From NCBI GenBank assembly GCA_958295945.1, contig OY282386.1, positions 1,364,001 through 1,428,000 on the forward strand: a DNA stretch of 64,000 nt, in the 5' to 3' direction. Of this stretch, positions 1-9,192 are shown in pieces. The notes below the pieces were generated by a model. That model was not told where the DNA came from. It was given only the letters and a program-made list of their open reading frames with translations, and made no database searches. A program made the translations under genes and the position numbers. Origin of the DNA: Candidatus Poribacteria bacterium. Lineage in GTDB: Bacteria; Poribacteria; WGA-4E; WGA-3G. Every line of letters begins with the position of its first letter. The first letter of the stretch is position 1.

Positions 1-696
1 AAGCGTGCGAATGATCGACAATCCATCTTTACCTGCAAAGAGAGCGATATGCGGTTCATAGTCACGCACGTCTGGACTCAAGGAACCGTGGGCATTTGAC
101 ATAATGTATGGTGGATTGGAAACAACCCAATTATATCGTGTGGATTCTAACGGCTTAATTGGATCAAACAAATCACCCTGCAGTAGCGTTATTCGTTCAT
201 CGCAGTCGTGTGCTTCTCTATTTAGTTTTGCAACTGCTAAAGCGTCCTTACATATATCAGTGGCAATGATCTCCCATTCAGGGTTGTTGACAGCGAGAGC
301 AGTCGCGATTACTCCGCTGCCTGTTCCTATCTCAAGTATGCTTTGGGATGAATCGGATTTCATTTTGAGTATTGTTTCAACAATGAATTCGGTTTCTGGT
401 CGGGGAATAAGCACCCGTTCATCAACATAGAAATCCAGTGACATGAATTCCTTGCGATTGGTAAGATAACTAATCGGTGTTCGTGCTGCACGTTTTTTAA
501 TCATCTCTCGGAATACTTCCAAGTTTTTCTGAAAAACGGGCATATCAAAGTGAAGATATAGTTGTAACCGGCTTTTCTCAAGTAGGTGTCCGAGCAAGAC
601 CTCTGCATCTAATCGTGGGTTTGGAATGTTATGCTTTTCAAAATAACTAGTTGTCCACTCAAGGAGTTCAAGCACATGCCATCTTTGGGTAGCCAT
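1..696 (-). CDS. prmC: Peptide chain release factor N5-glutamine methyltransferase (PrmC/HemK), 3' end cut by window edge
   Basis: PrmC methylates the glutamine of the GGQ motif in release factors RF1 and RF2 in the cytoplasm. Reading from the ATG at 696, 232 residues are visible. They include an N-terminal helical domain (MATQRWHVLELLEWTT), a SAM-binding glycine-rich segment (ILEIGTGSGVIATALA) and the catalytic NPPY motif at residues 194-197 (VVSNPPYI), which contacts the substrate glutamine. The frame is open to base 1, so the C-terminus lies outside the window. The gene follows prfA on the same strand after about 255 nt, matching the common prfA-prmC pairing in which the modifier follows its substrate. 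The identification is firm. Confidence 0.93.
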   Translation of the reverse strand, partial: MATQRWHVLELLEWTTSYFEKHNIPNPRLDAEVLLGHLLEKSRLQLYLHFDMPVFQKNLEVFREMIKKRAARTPISYLTNRKEFMSLDFYVDERVLIPRPETEFIVETILKMKSDSSQSILEIGTGSGVIATALAVNNPEWEIIATDICKDALAVAKLNREAHDCDERITLLQGDLFDPIKPLESTRYNWVVSNPPYIMSNAHGSLSPDVRDYEPHIALFAGKDGLSIIRTL

Positions 697-950
697 AAAA
701 TCTTATATAATCCGAGAACTCCATCCGAGTGATAGCAAATAAGGGAAGTGAATCTTGGAAGGACGATCTATGTATTTATCTATTTGTATCCATTTAGAAT
801 GGATAATGTTGATATCAATTATAATCTGCTTAATTCTCTTCGTATTTTAGAACGTGTCTCATAAATCCTATATCATCGGTTTCCCAGAGTTTAACGTACT
901 TAACAACAACAAAGTGTCTTGTAAATCGGGTTAGAAACCTAACCAACAAT

Positions 951-2021
951 TTATGAAATAGACTGTAGCTTTTCTGCTTGATCAGCAGTGGTTAACCTTT
1001 CTATAAATGTGTCTATATCACCGTCTAAAACAGAATCCAATTGATGTGAACTGAATTGTATTCTGTGATCAGTTACGCGCGATTGTGGGAAATTATATGT
1101 ACGTATTTTTTCGCTTCTATCCCCGCTACCAACCATAGACCGTCGAGTCTCTGAACGTTCTTTATCAAGTTCAGCTTGTTTTCTCTCTTGCAAACGCGCA
1201 CGAAGTATCTTCATTGCTTTTGATCGGTTTTTGTGTTGCGACTTTTCATCTTGTTGCGTTACAACGATACCTGTTGGAATGTGTGTGATACGTATGGCTG
1301 AATCTGTAGTATTAACACTCTGTCCACCGGGGCCTGAGGATCGATAGGTATCTATCCGTAATTCAGCCGCTTCATCAATTTGTACATCAATTTCTTCTGC
1401 TTCAGGTAACACTGCTACGGTGACTGCAGATGTATGAATACGTCCACTTGTTTCGGTGGTTGGAATACGTTGTACACGGTGTATTCCACCTTCATATTTA
1501 AGCAGACTGTATGCGGATTCTCCTTCAATAGAAAAGATGACTTCTTTGAATCCTTTTAATCCCGTAGCATTTGCACTGAGCATATCAATTTTCCAACCTT
1601 TTCTCTCTGCGTATCGGGTGTACAATCGAAAGATCTCAGCTGCAAAGAGACTTGCTTCCTCACCACCTGTTCCTGCCCGAATTTCAATAATGACATTTTT
1701 TTCGTCATTTGGGTCTTTTGGTATAAGAAGCATCTTTAGTGTATCAATGAGTTCATCTTGCTGCTTTTTGAGATCCTCCAATTCTTCTTCTGCCAACGCT
1801 AACATATCCTCATCACTTTCATCTGCTAACATTGTCTGTGTTTCTTCAATAGCAGATTCCAATTGTTGATAGTCCTTATATGCGGAAACAATTGGAGAAA
1901 GTTCAGCGTGTGTTTTGGAGAGTTCCTGCAATCGTTGCGGGTTGGATATTTGTTCAAGATCGCTTAAAGCTTTTTCTACGTCAATGAATTTATTCTGAAT
2001 GTCTTTGAGTTTGTCAAACAT
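951..2021 (-). CDS. prfA: Peptide chain release factor 1 (RF1)
   Basis: RF1 recognises UAA and UAG stop codons and triggers peptide release. The catalytic GGQ loop is visible (SGPGGQSVN, GGQ at about residues 232-234). The stop-codon reading region carries a PxT-type motif (RIPTTETSGRIHTS), which separates RF1 from RF2 (SPF). I start at the ATG at 2021 (MFDKLKDIQ), giving 356 aa, close to the usual RF1 length. An in-frame TTG seven codons upstream is less likely. It lies 36 nt after rpmE and upstream of prmC, so the rpmE-prfA-prmC order suggests one transcript with rho upstream. Confidence 0.95.
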   Translation of the reverse strand: MFDKLKDIQNKFIDVEKALSDLEQISNPQRLQELSKTHAELSPIVSAYKDYQQLESAIEETQTMLADESDEDMLALAEEELEDLKKQQDELIDTLKMLLIPKDPNDEKNVIIEIRAGTGGEEASLFAAEIFRLYTRYAERKGWKIDMLSANATGLKGFKEVIFSIEGESAYSLLKYEGGIHRVQRIPTTETSGRIHTSAVTVAVLPEAEEIDVQIDEAAELRIDTYRSSGPGGQSVNTTDSAIRITHIPTGIVVTQQDEKSQHKNRSKAMKILRARLQERKQAELDKERSETRRSMVGSGDRSEKIRTYNFPQSRVTDHRIQFSSHQLDSVLDGDIDTFIERLTTADQAEKLQSIS

Positions 2022-2057
2022 ATCAATCTCTATAAGGTTCAAAAAGGATTAGAAGCG

Positions 2058-2273
2058 TTACGATTTTTCTTCAGTAAGTCCATATCTGCGTCTGAAACTT
2101 TCCACGCGTCCTGCTGTGTCAATAAACCTTGTTTGTTGACCTGTATAGAATGGGTGGCATTTCGCACAAACGTCTACACGCATATCCGATTCGATGGTAA
2201 CTGTCTGATATGTCGCACCACAAACACAATTGATAGTACACTCAGTTGTTTCTGGATGGATTTCAGGTTTCAT
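2058..2273 (-). CDS. rpmE: 50S ribosomal protein L31, zinc-binding type
   Basis: The 71-residue protein keeps the L31 pattern: a basic N-terminus (MKPEIHPE), two cysteine pairs expected to bind zinc (CVCGATYQT and [11 protein letters not shown]), then the [16 protein letters not shown] tail. L31 sits on the central protuberance of the large subunit and helps hold the two subunits together. The cysteine-containing form is the zinc-replete paralogue. It lies between rho and prfA, a conserved neighbourhood in several phyla. The 266-nt gap to rho contains a complete miniature element, so the two may no longer be tightly co-transcribed. Confidence 0.93.
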   Translation of the reverse strand: MKPEIHPETTECTINCVCGATYQTVTIESDMRVDVCAKCHPFYTGQQTRFIDTAGRVESFRRRYGLTEEKS

Positions 2274-2424
2274 AATTATTCTCCAAGTTTCAAAAAATGA
2301 AATATAAAGCTAGTTTTGTTGAGATGCATTATTGCTCACAAGTTCATACTAACTATATAATATTATACATTAAATTTGAATAAATTTCTTGCATAGATTA
2401 GAAAAAACACATAGAAATTCAATT

Positions 2425-2525
2425 TATGGTGGATTTTGAATTAATTATTCAGTCTGCACCAGTGTGGTTATGAAACCATACCTACTGTGTGACGTAAGTT
2501 TCTAATAACTTCAAACTTCACCATA
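2425..2525. mobile_element. MITE of the TATGGT family, 101 bp
   Basis: The ends are TATGGTGGATTTTGAATTAA on the left and, reversed, TATGGTGAAGTTTGAAGTTA on the right, both bounded by TA. The left end closely matches the end of the IS630 copy at 36650-37555. The centre holds an imperfect palindrome around GTGGTTATGAAACCATACC. It encodes nothing. It occupies most of the rho-rpmE gap, ending 15 bp from the rho stop codon. It is a diverged relative of the elements at 17287, 36425 and 58728. Confidence 0.7.
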
Positions 2526-2539
2526 TTTGTGTTAGTATT

Positions 2540-3868
2540 TCACTTTGCCGTTCTTGCTGGTTTAGGTCGGACTTTTGCACTCTGTCCAACATCGGCGGCC
2601 ATCATTTCAAGAAATTCTTCATTGGTTTCGGTTTTGCTGAACTGTTTAATCAGGAGCTCCATAGATTCCGCCATACTCATTTGGCTGATAAACTTTCTTA
2701 AGACCCAAACTTTGTTAAGGACATCTGGTTCTAATAAAAGTTCTTCTCGGCGTGTTTTGGATTTTTCAATGTTGATTGCAGGGAAAATCCGAAGTTCCAA
2801 CAATGCACGATCCATATGGATTTCCATGTTGGCAGTTCCTTTGAATTCTTCATAAATGTGTGTATCTGAACGACTTTCAGTATCAACAAGAACTGAAGCG
2901 ATAATAGTCAGACTCCCACCTTCTTCAAATTTCCGTGCTGCTCCACAGAATTTACGAGGTTCTACAATCGCCATTGCATCTAATCCACCCGAGAGGGTTC
3001 TTCCACTGTGGGGAGCAGTCATGTTATATGCCCTTGCCAGACGTGTCATACTATCAAGTAGTATAACGACATCTTCACCACATTCCACCATGCGTTTAGC
3101 CTTTTCAATTGCCATTTCAGCGACCTGTGTGTGTCTTTCTGGGGGTTCATCAAATGTAGAACTAATGACTTCCCCTTTAACTGTCCGCACGACATCGGTT
3201 ACTTCCTCAGGTCTTTCGTCAATAAGCAAAAAGATGAGTGAAACTTCAGGATGGTTTGTTTCAATACCGCATGCAATATTCTTAAGAAGGGTTGTTTTTC
3301 CACTGAAAGGCGGTGCCACAATTAAACCGCGTTGTCCTTTTCCTATCGGTGCGATCAGGTCAAGGATACGAGTTCCGAATTCAGATGCTTTATGTTCTAA
3401 CTTCAACTTTTCATACGGGAAAATCGGGTCAAGATTGCCAAAGGGAATTCGCGTCTTGACTAATTCGGGAGGTGAACCATTGACTTTCTCAATCTGTAAC
3501 AAAGCAAAATAGCGTTCAGTTTTGTTCTCCGATTTTTTGGGTGGACGAACTAACCCTTCTACGACATGACCCGTTTGCAATCCGAACAGCCGAATTTGTG
3601 AAGAAGAAACGTAAATATCTTCATCACTCTGTAAATAGTTTGAGCGCGGTGATCGAAGAAAACCGTAATTCTGGTCACGGTCATCTAAGATTTGCAACAC
3701 TCCCTTTCCATAAAGAGGTATATTCTGTGCTGTGACTTGCTCAATAATCCGATTGATGAGTTCATCCTTACGCAAAGAATTCGTATCATCAAGGCCGCAG
3801 GATTGCGCCATAGTCTTTAAGGTCGAAATCTCCATTTCTTGGAGCTTGCCTATTTCCAAGCTCTCCAT
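2540..3868 (-). CDS. rho: Transcription termination factor Rho
   Basis: Rho is a hexameric RNA-dependent ATPase that ends transcription of untranslated RNA. The 442-aa protein has the N-terminal helical region (LQEMEISTLKTMAQSCGL), a cold-shock-like RNA-binding domain at about residues 55-120 (YGFLRSPRSNYL, DIYVSSSQIR), a Walker A loop with GKT at 190-192 and a Walker B (VVILLDSMTRLARAYN). The P-loop reads APPFSGKTTLL, whereas most Rho proteins have APPKAGKT. The lysine two residues before the GKT glycine is therefore replaced, while the catalytic GKT is kept. The C-terminal Q-loop and R-loop region (GGSLTIIASVLVDTESRSD) is intact. It heads the rho-rpmE-prfA-prmC cluster behind a consensus promoter and a long leader. 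Confidence 0.95.
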   Translation of the reverse strand: MESLEIGKLQEMEISTLKTMAQSCGLDDTNSLRKDELINRIIEQVTAQNIPLYGKGVLQILDDRDQNYGFLRSPRSNYLQSDEDIYVSSSQIRLFGLQTGHVVEGLVRPPKKSENKTERYFALLQIEKVNGSPPELVKTRIPFGNLDPIFPYEKLKLEHKASEFGTRILDLIAPIGKGQRGLIVAPPFSGKTTLLKNIACGIETNHPEVSLIFLLIDERPEEVTDVVRTVKGEVISSTFDEPPERHTQVAEMAIEKAKRMVECGEDVVILLDSMTRLARAYNMTAPHSGRTLSGGLDAMAIVEPRKFCGAARKFEEGGSLTIIASVLVDTESRSDTHIYEEFKGTANMEIHMDRALLELRIFPAINIEKSKTRREELLLEPDVLNKVWVLRKFISQMSMAESMELLIKQFSKTETNEEFLEMMAADVGQSAKVRPKPARTAK

Positions 3869-4290
3869 AGTTACTTATACTCCTCGTGAATACCTGTTCC
3901 ACTTAACAATTCAATATCCGTTGTTTGAACTATGTGGTAAATTGCTATGATGGTATCAGGTAAATACTTACATATTTGACAGTTCAGATGAAAGTTCTGT
4001 AAGACTGTCTTTATTTTCGTAATGATACTCCTAACAACGATGCAGGAGTGTAAATTAGATTGAATTGTTAAGATAGTTTGAACCGTATTAGACATTTTTG
4101 GGATAATTTCATCGCGCCTGGAGGGCAAACAAGTCTATGGAATCACAATTGAATCATTGCGGTGGGGACTTGTCTGACAAAAACTTATTTGGGATTGATT
4201 CTTATGGGGTCCGTAATGAAAATTATGGAAGGAATTTGACATCCTTTTTGAGTTAGGACCGATTATTTGATCAGCCATTTGATCATATCA
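3869..4290 (-). promoter_or_regulatory. Long untranslated leader of rho, with a possible leader ORF
   Basis: Between the predicted start site near 4290 and the rho ATG there are about 420 nt without a recognisable gene. A minus-strand ORF of 85 codons (4128-3871) stops two bases before the rho start. Its sequence (MPSRRDEIIPKMSNTVQTIL...) resembles no family I know. In Enterobacteria rho is autoregulated through a long leader that includes a short rhoL reading frame, so a similar attenuating leader is plausible here. That is inference from arrangement only. Confidence 0.4.
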
Positions 4291-4296
4291 ATTATT

Positions 4297-4325
4297 ATTA
4301 TACACAATTTACAATTAAATGTCAA
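4297..4325 (-). promoter_or_regulatory. Consensus sigma70-type promoter of rho
   Basis: On the minus strand the -35 box is TTGACA (4320-4325) and the -10 box is TATAAT (4297-4302), separated by exactly 17 nt. Both hexamers match the consensus perfectly. The predicted transcript starts near 4290 and reads into rho. The surrounding 80 bases are very AT-rich. Confidence 0.75.
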
Positions 4326-4476
4326 GTGTTTTTTGAAAAAAGTTAAAAGTAGATAAATTATCGTTAATTAAACAGAGAATTCATATTGGATGATGAATGT
4401 AAATTTGAGTTTAATTTAGGATTGGTACAGAATTGAACCGCACCAATCCCTCATCTGCAAAGATTAAAATGGAGGA

Positions 4477-6414
4477 CTACTCTGAACTACCCTTTAGGGG
4501 TTTTAGTCTTCGCATTATTTTAGCGTTGTATTTATCCTTTTCCAAATAGCCTTCCCATAGAGTTATTGCCTCGTCATTGTATCCTTTAGAAACATAGTAA
4601 TCTCCAAGAGCAATGACTGGTATGTCTGATTGCGGGTCTTTCTCCATAGCTTCTTTGAATGCCTCTATGGCAACTTGCTCGTCACCTTTGATCAGTGCGA
4701 TTTCACCCTTTGCATAAGTGAGTAGTGAATGATCTGGATATTCAGTGGTGAGTGTATCAATCAACTTTTGACCATCTTCTTCTCTGCCTTGTTTGAAGAC
4801 AGAGATTGCGGCAAGTATTGTGCCATATCCGTATTGGTGTGTAAGCAGCTTTTGCTCAGCAGCATTTTCTGATTTTTCCAGATGCCGTTTTGCAGTTCTG
4901 GCAGCTGCCTTATACTTTATATGTGCCTTACCGTATTCACCATATTTATAACATACGTCACCAAGTGTCTTCATAGTTACAAAAGAATCCTTCTTATTTT
5001 CAACGAGGTCTTGGAAAATAACTGCGGTTTTTCGGTCTTTCAATCGGAAATGAAGCACCTCAGCAAGGCTTTGCAGAGCATCAGTATCGTCAGGATTTTT
5101 TGCAACAGCGTGTTCGAATGCATCTCTTTCTTTTTCGTATTCACCCAGTTTTTCGTAAGTCTTGCCGATTAACCAGTATAATTCTGCATCTTTTGTACGA
5201 TTTATACCGATGACAGAGTTAAATGTCTCTAAGGCTTTTTCGTATTCTTCGTTTGTATACTGATTCTGTCCGGTACTTATTATGGCATCAATGACTTTAG
5301 GGTTTCGACTTGCGGCTTTTTTCAGGACATTTGCAGCCCTTTGGTGCATGCCAATTTTGCGATAACAAATAGAGAGGCGAATGTAATTGATCGGTTCAAT
5401 TTTAACCTTATCAGCTTCGGCGCGTGCAAGCGCATCAAACAGCAAAGCCCCCGCCTTCTTATATTCTTCGTCTCCGTAAAAGAATCCTGCGATCATCAAC
5501 TCAGCGTCATAGTAAGTACCTTGATCGTCTCCAGCTATTGCAGTTCCACCACCAAAACTTCTCATGACTTCCTCTGCAGTAATTCCAAATCCAGAATCCT
5601 CAATCTCCACATTGGATTGTACGGCACGGCTTTTTTCAGACCCTTGTGGACGGTCACGTTCCCGTCGATCTTCTTGCCTTTTCATTGCACGTCCAATTTG
5701 CGTGTCTTCAGGATTTTCTGGTTCAGGAATCGCAGCGTTGAGTTCATTCAGTTCCTCTTTTGCCTTTTCAATCTGTGATTGTGCCGAATCGAGTTTTCCG
5801 TATTTTTTCACCATATATTGGTAAGTACGTTTTGCCTCTTCATCATCTTTAATGAGTGTGCGTTGAATTCTTGCTTTGTTTGCAAGAGCTACAGCTGCGC
5901 GTTCACTCTGCGGATTACGGTTAGCAAAGTTATCAAACACTTCCACAGCCTGTTCATATTTCTTGCCTTCTTCATAACTCTTTGCTAACATTAATTGTGC
6001 CCTATGGCTCAACTCAAGATGTGGGAAGTTGTTAATGATAGTATCAAATTGAGCTTCCGCAGACTCATACTCTTGTTGATGTTGGTAATAATACATACCC
6101 AGATTGTAGTGTGCTTCGGCTGCTTCATCACTTTCAGGTGCTTCTGCGATTACAGATTCATAAACCTTAATACCTTCTTCCGGGCGATTCATCCTTTCAA
6201 TGTTAAGATCTCCAATTGCAATTTGTGCCTTTCGTGCTTCAACAGTGCCGGGTTGGTTATCAACTACACTTTGATATACATCTAATGCACCACGATAGTC
6301 TTTAGCTTCAACTAATTTATCTCCTGTGCTTAGGGCATTTGTAGATAGACAGCCAACTTGCGTCATAGATAAAAGTATTAAAGCAGTAAGTAGACAGTAG
6401 TTGACATATTTCAT
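4477..6414 (-). CDS. Lipoprotein with many TPR repeats, likely periplasmic or outer-membrane associated
   Basis: The 645-aa protein begins with a lipoprotein signal (MKYVNYCLLTALILLSMTQV then GC), with lipidation expected at Cys22. Nearly all of the rest is tetratricopeptide repeats in two blocks. Residues about 25-230 resemble the BamD/YbgF type (GDKLVEAKDYRGALDVYQSV, YNLGMYYYQHQQEYESAEAQ). Residues about 300-640 have classic 34-residue units (AELYWLIGKTYEKLGEYEKE, SLLTYAKGEIALIKGDEQVA). A charged low-complexity linker (MKRQEDRRERDRPQGSEKSR) separates them. Such proteins scaffold envelope assemblies; the partner cannot be told from sequence. A strong Shine-Dalgarno (AAGGAG) precedes the ATG. 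It stands alone, downstream of the 6480-6826 repeat element. Confidence 0.85.
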   Translation of the reverse strand: MKYVNYCLLTALILLSMTQVGCLSTNALSTGDKLVEAKDYRGALDVYQSVVDNQPGTVEARKAQIAIGDLNIERMNRPEEGIKVYESVIAEAPESDEAAEAHYNLGMYYYQHQQEYESAEAQFDTIINNFPHLELSHRAQLMLAKSYEEGKKYEQAVEVFDNFANRNPQSERAAVALANKARIQRTLIKDDEEAKRTYQYMVKKYGKLDSAQSQIEKAKEELNELNAAIPEPENPEDTQIGRAMKRQEDRRERDRPQGSEKSRAVQSNVEIEDSGFGITAEEVMRSFGGGTAIAGDDQGTYYDAELMIAGFFYGDEEYKKAGALLFDALARAEADKVKIEPINYIRLSICYRKIGMHQRAANVLKKAASRNPKVIDAIISTGQNQYTNEEYEKALETFNSVIGINRTKDAELYWLIGKTYEKLGEYEKERDAFEHAVAKNPDDTDALQSLAEVLHFRLKDRKTAVIFQDLVENKKDSFVTMKTLGDVCYKYGEYGKAHIKYKAAARTAKRHLEKSENAAEQKLLTHQYGYGTILAAISVFKQGREEDGQKLIDTLTTEYPDHSLLTYAKGEIALIKGDEQVAIEAFKEAMEKDPQSDIPVIALGDYYVSKGYNDEAITLWEGYLEKDKYNAKIMRRLKPLKGSSE

Positions 6415-6479
6415 TGTTTTTCTCCTTACTATTTTGTATCATGCAAGCATTTATATTAACCTAAGTTGTTACCTATTAT

Positions 6480-6826
6480 TTGTAGGAGTGAATCAACGCC
6501 AAATACACGTTTGGTATTTGACGGGTTTCTAACCCCGATGGATAACGAAATCATAGAAAATAACGAATTCAGATGCCAATTATAGATAATCGGGTTAGAA
6601 ACACCTCCTACAAGCCTTATGGCAACTCGGGTTATATTAGTAACTCTTTATTATATGTACGTTCTTAAATTTAACGTGAGTTTGGTATAAGCAGTTTTGG
6701 TATTCGGTGTGGTTAGGCAACCGGACCATTAGCGTAAATTTAGAAATAAAAAGGGAATTCCATAATATCGGGGTTAGAAACCCAGCAAATACCAAACGTG
6801 TATTTGGCGTTGATTCACTCCTACAA
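6480..6826. repeat. 347-bp element with inverted ends of about 58 bp, non-coding
   Basis: The two ends are imperfect inverted copies: TTGTAGGAGTGAATCAACGC at 6480 and its complement ending at 6826, followed inwards by AAATACACGTTTGGTATTTG and a GGGTTTCTAACCCCGAT segment. Inside lie a third CTCCTACAAG motif and the right-facing TTAACGTGAGTTTGG motif at 6671. There is no ORF and no clear target duplication. The motifs AATCAACGCCAAAT and GTTTGGTATTCGG recur near 59112-59221, so it belongs to a dispersed repeat family. It fills the gap between the lipoprotein and Gfo/Idh genes. Confidence 0.6.
6671..6693. repeat. Left copy of a perfect 23-bp inverted repeat; partner at 9193-9215
   Basis: This copy starts TTAACGTGAGTTTGGTATAA. 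The exact reverse complement of all 23 bases lies at 9193-9215. The pair encloses the Gfo/Idh/MocA oxidoreductase and the Rpn-like gene. The outer TTAACGTGAGTTTG is shared with the termini of the element at 36256-36422, so these may be solo ends of that repeat family rather than ends of a working 2.5-kb unit. Confidence 0.6.
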
Positions 6827-6859
6827 GGACATATCCTTAAATTGACGCTTCTGCTGTGC

Positions 6860-7993
6860 TTAATACATCTGTTTTGATGCACATAAGTCAATTAGGTCTA
6901 ATACTTCTTGTTGACTATAACCTTCTCTTTCAATTAGTTGTTCGCAATCCACACTGTTTTTTTCATCTGGACCTTTTCCAGCTTCAAGGATTGAGTTTGT
7001 CAACCAACTTGTTCGTATTCCGTTGATTCCTGACGTATAGTTTGTATCATATTCACCCTTTACAAGTCCGACAAGTTGATCAACCTTACTCTTAGGATAT
7101 CCTTCGGGGCGCGGATATGAAAGGTCCTCTGTTTCTCCACCTTCTGGGGTAAAACGGATTCCGCTCTTGATTTCTATAGTGCCTTGGTCACCTTCAAGAA
7201 TGACCCATTCTTCAAAACCAACACGTGTGTTACCCATAATAGTGATTGTGCCTTCTGCCTCGTTGTCAAGTGTTACGTCTGAGTATGAATTTATCTCAAC
7301 GAATTTCGGCACAAGATTACCTTCATCATCTTGAAATTTCATGTCAGTTGTGCCGTGAACTTTCGCCGGTAATCTATCCGTCATCCAAAGGAAAATATCT
7401 TGCAGATGACTTCCTGAGTCATTCGGTTGTCCACCGCCAGAGAAGCGAGGATCCCCACGCCATCCACCAGCACCCCATCGTTGTGCCATGTAGACTTCAA
7501 ATTTCTGAAGTTCTCCTATACGTCCATCAGCAATTGCAAGTCTTCCCGTGATGTAGGTATTATCGTAATGCCGTTGATAGCCACCGACAAGGTGTAAGCC
7601 GCTCCCGATTGCGATTTTTGTTATTGCAATTGCATCTCCAACGATGTTTGCCATCGGTTTTTCAACGATGACATGACAACCTGCACGGAGCGCGTATTTG
7701 ACATGAATATCGTGCAAGGAATGTGGTGAGAAGACGCCGACAATATCCAAATCTTCATGGTTGAGCATCTCAACATATTCATGTTCACCGAGATACCGTT
7801 TTAAACTTTCTGGTTTGTAATCTTCAACCCGTTGCTGCAGGGCATTCTCTAATGCGTCTAAACTTCCTTCATGAGCATCTGCAGCAGCGACGACTTGGCA
7901 ATCGGGACGTGTTGCAAATCCCATAGTGTTTCCGCGTCCTGCACCACCAGGTCCGATTACGCCTACTCTCAAAATATCGTTCTTACTTGCCAT
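6860..7993 (-). CDS. Gfo/Idh/MocA family oxidoreductase
   Basis: Members are NAD(P)-dependent sugar or inositol dehydrogenases. I use the ATG at 7993 (MASKNDILRVGVIGPGGAGRG), which has a GGAG ribosome site and places the Rossmann glycine motif at residues about 9-18. An upstream GTG in the same frame would add 39 unlike residues. The second hallmark is VIVEKPMANI near residues 104-113, where the EKP lysine is catalytic in the family. The C-terminal sheet domain includes SDVTLDNEAEGTITIMG. The protein is 377 aa, a normal length. The substrate cannot be deduced. It is followed upstream on the same strand by the Rpn gene, with no sugar transporter nearby. Confidence 0.85.
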   Translation of the reverse strand: MASKNDILRVGVIGPGGAGRGNTMGFATRPDCQVVAAADAHEGSLDALENALQQRVEDYKPESLKRYLGEHEYVEMLNHEDLDIVGVFSPHSLHDIHVKYALRAGCHVIVEKPMANIVGDAIAITKIAIGSGLHLVGGYQRHYDNTYITGRLAIADGRIGELQKFEVYMAQRWGAGGWRGDPRFSGGGQPNDSGSHLQDIFLWMTDRLPAKVHGTTDMKFQDDEGNLVPKFVEINSYSDVTLDNEAEGTITIMGNTRVGFEEWVILEGDQGTIEIKSGIRFTPEGGETEDLSYPRPEGYPKSKVDQLVGLVKGEYDTNYTSGINGIRTSWLTNSILEAGKGPDEKNSVDCEQLIEREGYSQQEVLDLIDLCASKQMY

Positions 7994-8157
7994 TCTATTT
8001 ATATCTCCGAGGTATGTCAAATTATTTACAGTCGTTGGTTTAATTTGTGTACTCGTATACAGATAATGTAACAGTTCAAATAGGTCGCTGTCTTTTCCAC
8101 ATTGATACACCTGTCAACCCGCTGGACCGCCATTAATTACAGGAAGTCTTGAATATG

Positions 8158-9084
8158 TTATTCTTCGAGCATCAATTTGAAGGCATCAAAGTTTTGGACT
8201 TGTGGCGCAGCGAAAAGCAACTGTTCAAGTCGTTCTAAATCAGTAATCTGATGTAGTTTCGGTATTAGGTCATTGACTTCCTCTACTGTAAATCTGTTAT
8301 TTAGGAATTTCAAGATGTTTCTAATGGTAGATTCTCTTGCTCCTTGTTCAAGACCTTGTTCTCTGCCTTGTTCAAGACCTTGTTCTCTGCCGAGTGCGAC
8401 GAATTCGTCGCGTAGGAGTTGATAGTATTTTGATTCTCGCATACGTTCCTCCCGTATCATTCGTTTGAATAGTAATGGATCATGGATAATGCCACCAAAC
8501 AACGATAAAGCACAGAACAGGTCCCCTTGCGTCTGTTCATCATAAGGGGTGGCAGCAACTGCGCTGATACATTCTCTTACCCACTGCTCAATTGAAATTC
8601 CTATAGGACGTTTCATCAGTGGCGTAAAAGGTAACAACCCTGGTGCCTGCATCTCCAATATCGATTGTCCATCAATGTCAATCAATCGTATTACCTTATA
8701 ACGTAAAGCGTACTCATATCCATGTGAATTATAATGATAAGAACCCGTATCATTTCTACCAGCATTCGGATGAAAATAGATGACGTTGGAATAAACAGGT
8801 ATCTGATGTTCTTTGATAAGGTACCCGTGATATGCGGCGTTACGTGCCCACATCGGTGTAAATGTGCTATCACGAAGTTGTAATTCAATATGTAAAATCG
8901 CTTCAACTTCGTTGATACGAATCCGTTTTGTACTATCGGTTAGTTGTTCTACAACCAAATGTTGTTCAGTGTCAATGTTCTCTATTACTTCAACGGCATA
9001 ACTTGTGCCAATTACAAACTGTGAGATGTCAGTAGCAAAATCTGTTAATATTGATTTTGCCATATTGTCGTAGTCTTTTGCCAT
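8158..9084 (-). CDS. Rpn family PD-(D/E)XK nuclease/transposase-like protein
   Basis: Rpn (recombination-promoting nuclease, DUF4351-like) proteins carry a PD-(D/E)XK-type core and promote recA-independent recombination. Here the core strand with the E-x-Q signature (ILHIELQLRD) lies at about residues 64-73 after an N-terminal acidic segment (MAKSILTDFATDISQFVIG). Near residues 233-247 is the typical repetitive linker GREQGLEQGREQGLEQG, a run of E-Q-G units that varies between copies. It is followed by a leucine-rich C-terminal helix pair (ILKFLNNRFTVEEVNDLIP). These genes multiply within genomes like mobile genes. An alternative start eight codons downstream (MAKSIL) is possible because MAK is repeated. 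Confidence 0.75.
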   Translation of the reverse strand: MAKDYDNMAKSILTDFATDISQFVIGTSYAVEVIENIDTEQHLVVEQLTDSTKRIRINEVEAILHIELQLRDSTFTPMWARNAAYHGYLIKEHQIPVYSNVIYFHPNAGRNDTGSYHYNSHGYEYALRYKVIRLIDIDGQSILEMQAPGLLPFTPLMKRPIGISIEQWVRECISAVAATPYDEQTQGDLFCALSLFGGIIHDPLLFKRMIREERMRESKYYQLLRDEFVALGREQGLEQGREQGLEQGARESTIRNILKFLNNRFTVEEVNDLIPKLHQITDLERLEQLLFAAPQVQNFDAFKLMLEE

Positions 9085-9192
9085 ATTGAAAATTATATAT
9101 TATTGGGTTGGAAGATGTCAACGTTAAACCCTACGTGTGTTGGGTTATTTAGTTTTGAATATCCTCATCCTAAAAGTTTGCATTACAAGAAT

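Noticed and set aside
3541-3735. Plus-strand ORFs opposite rho, rpoB, rpoC and sdhA
   Set aside because: All are antisense shadows of well-supported genes.
3871-4128. 85-aa ORF ending at the rho start codon as a real gene
   Set aside because: Position is interesting, but the sequence has no coding signature; kept only as a possible leader ORF.
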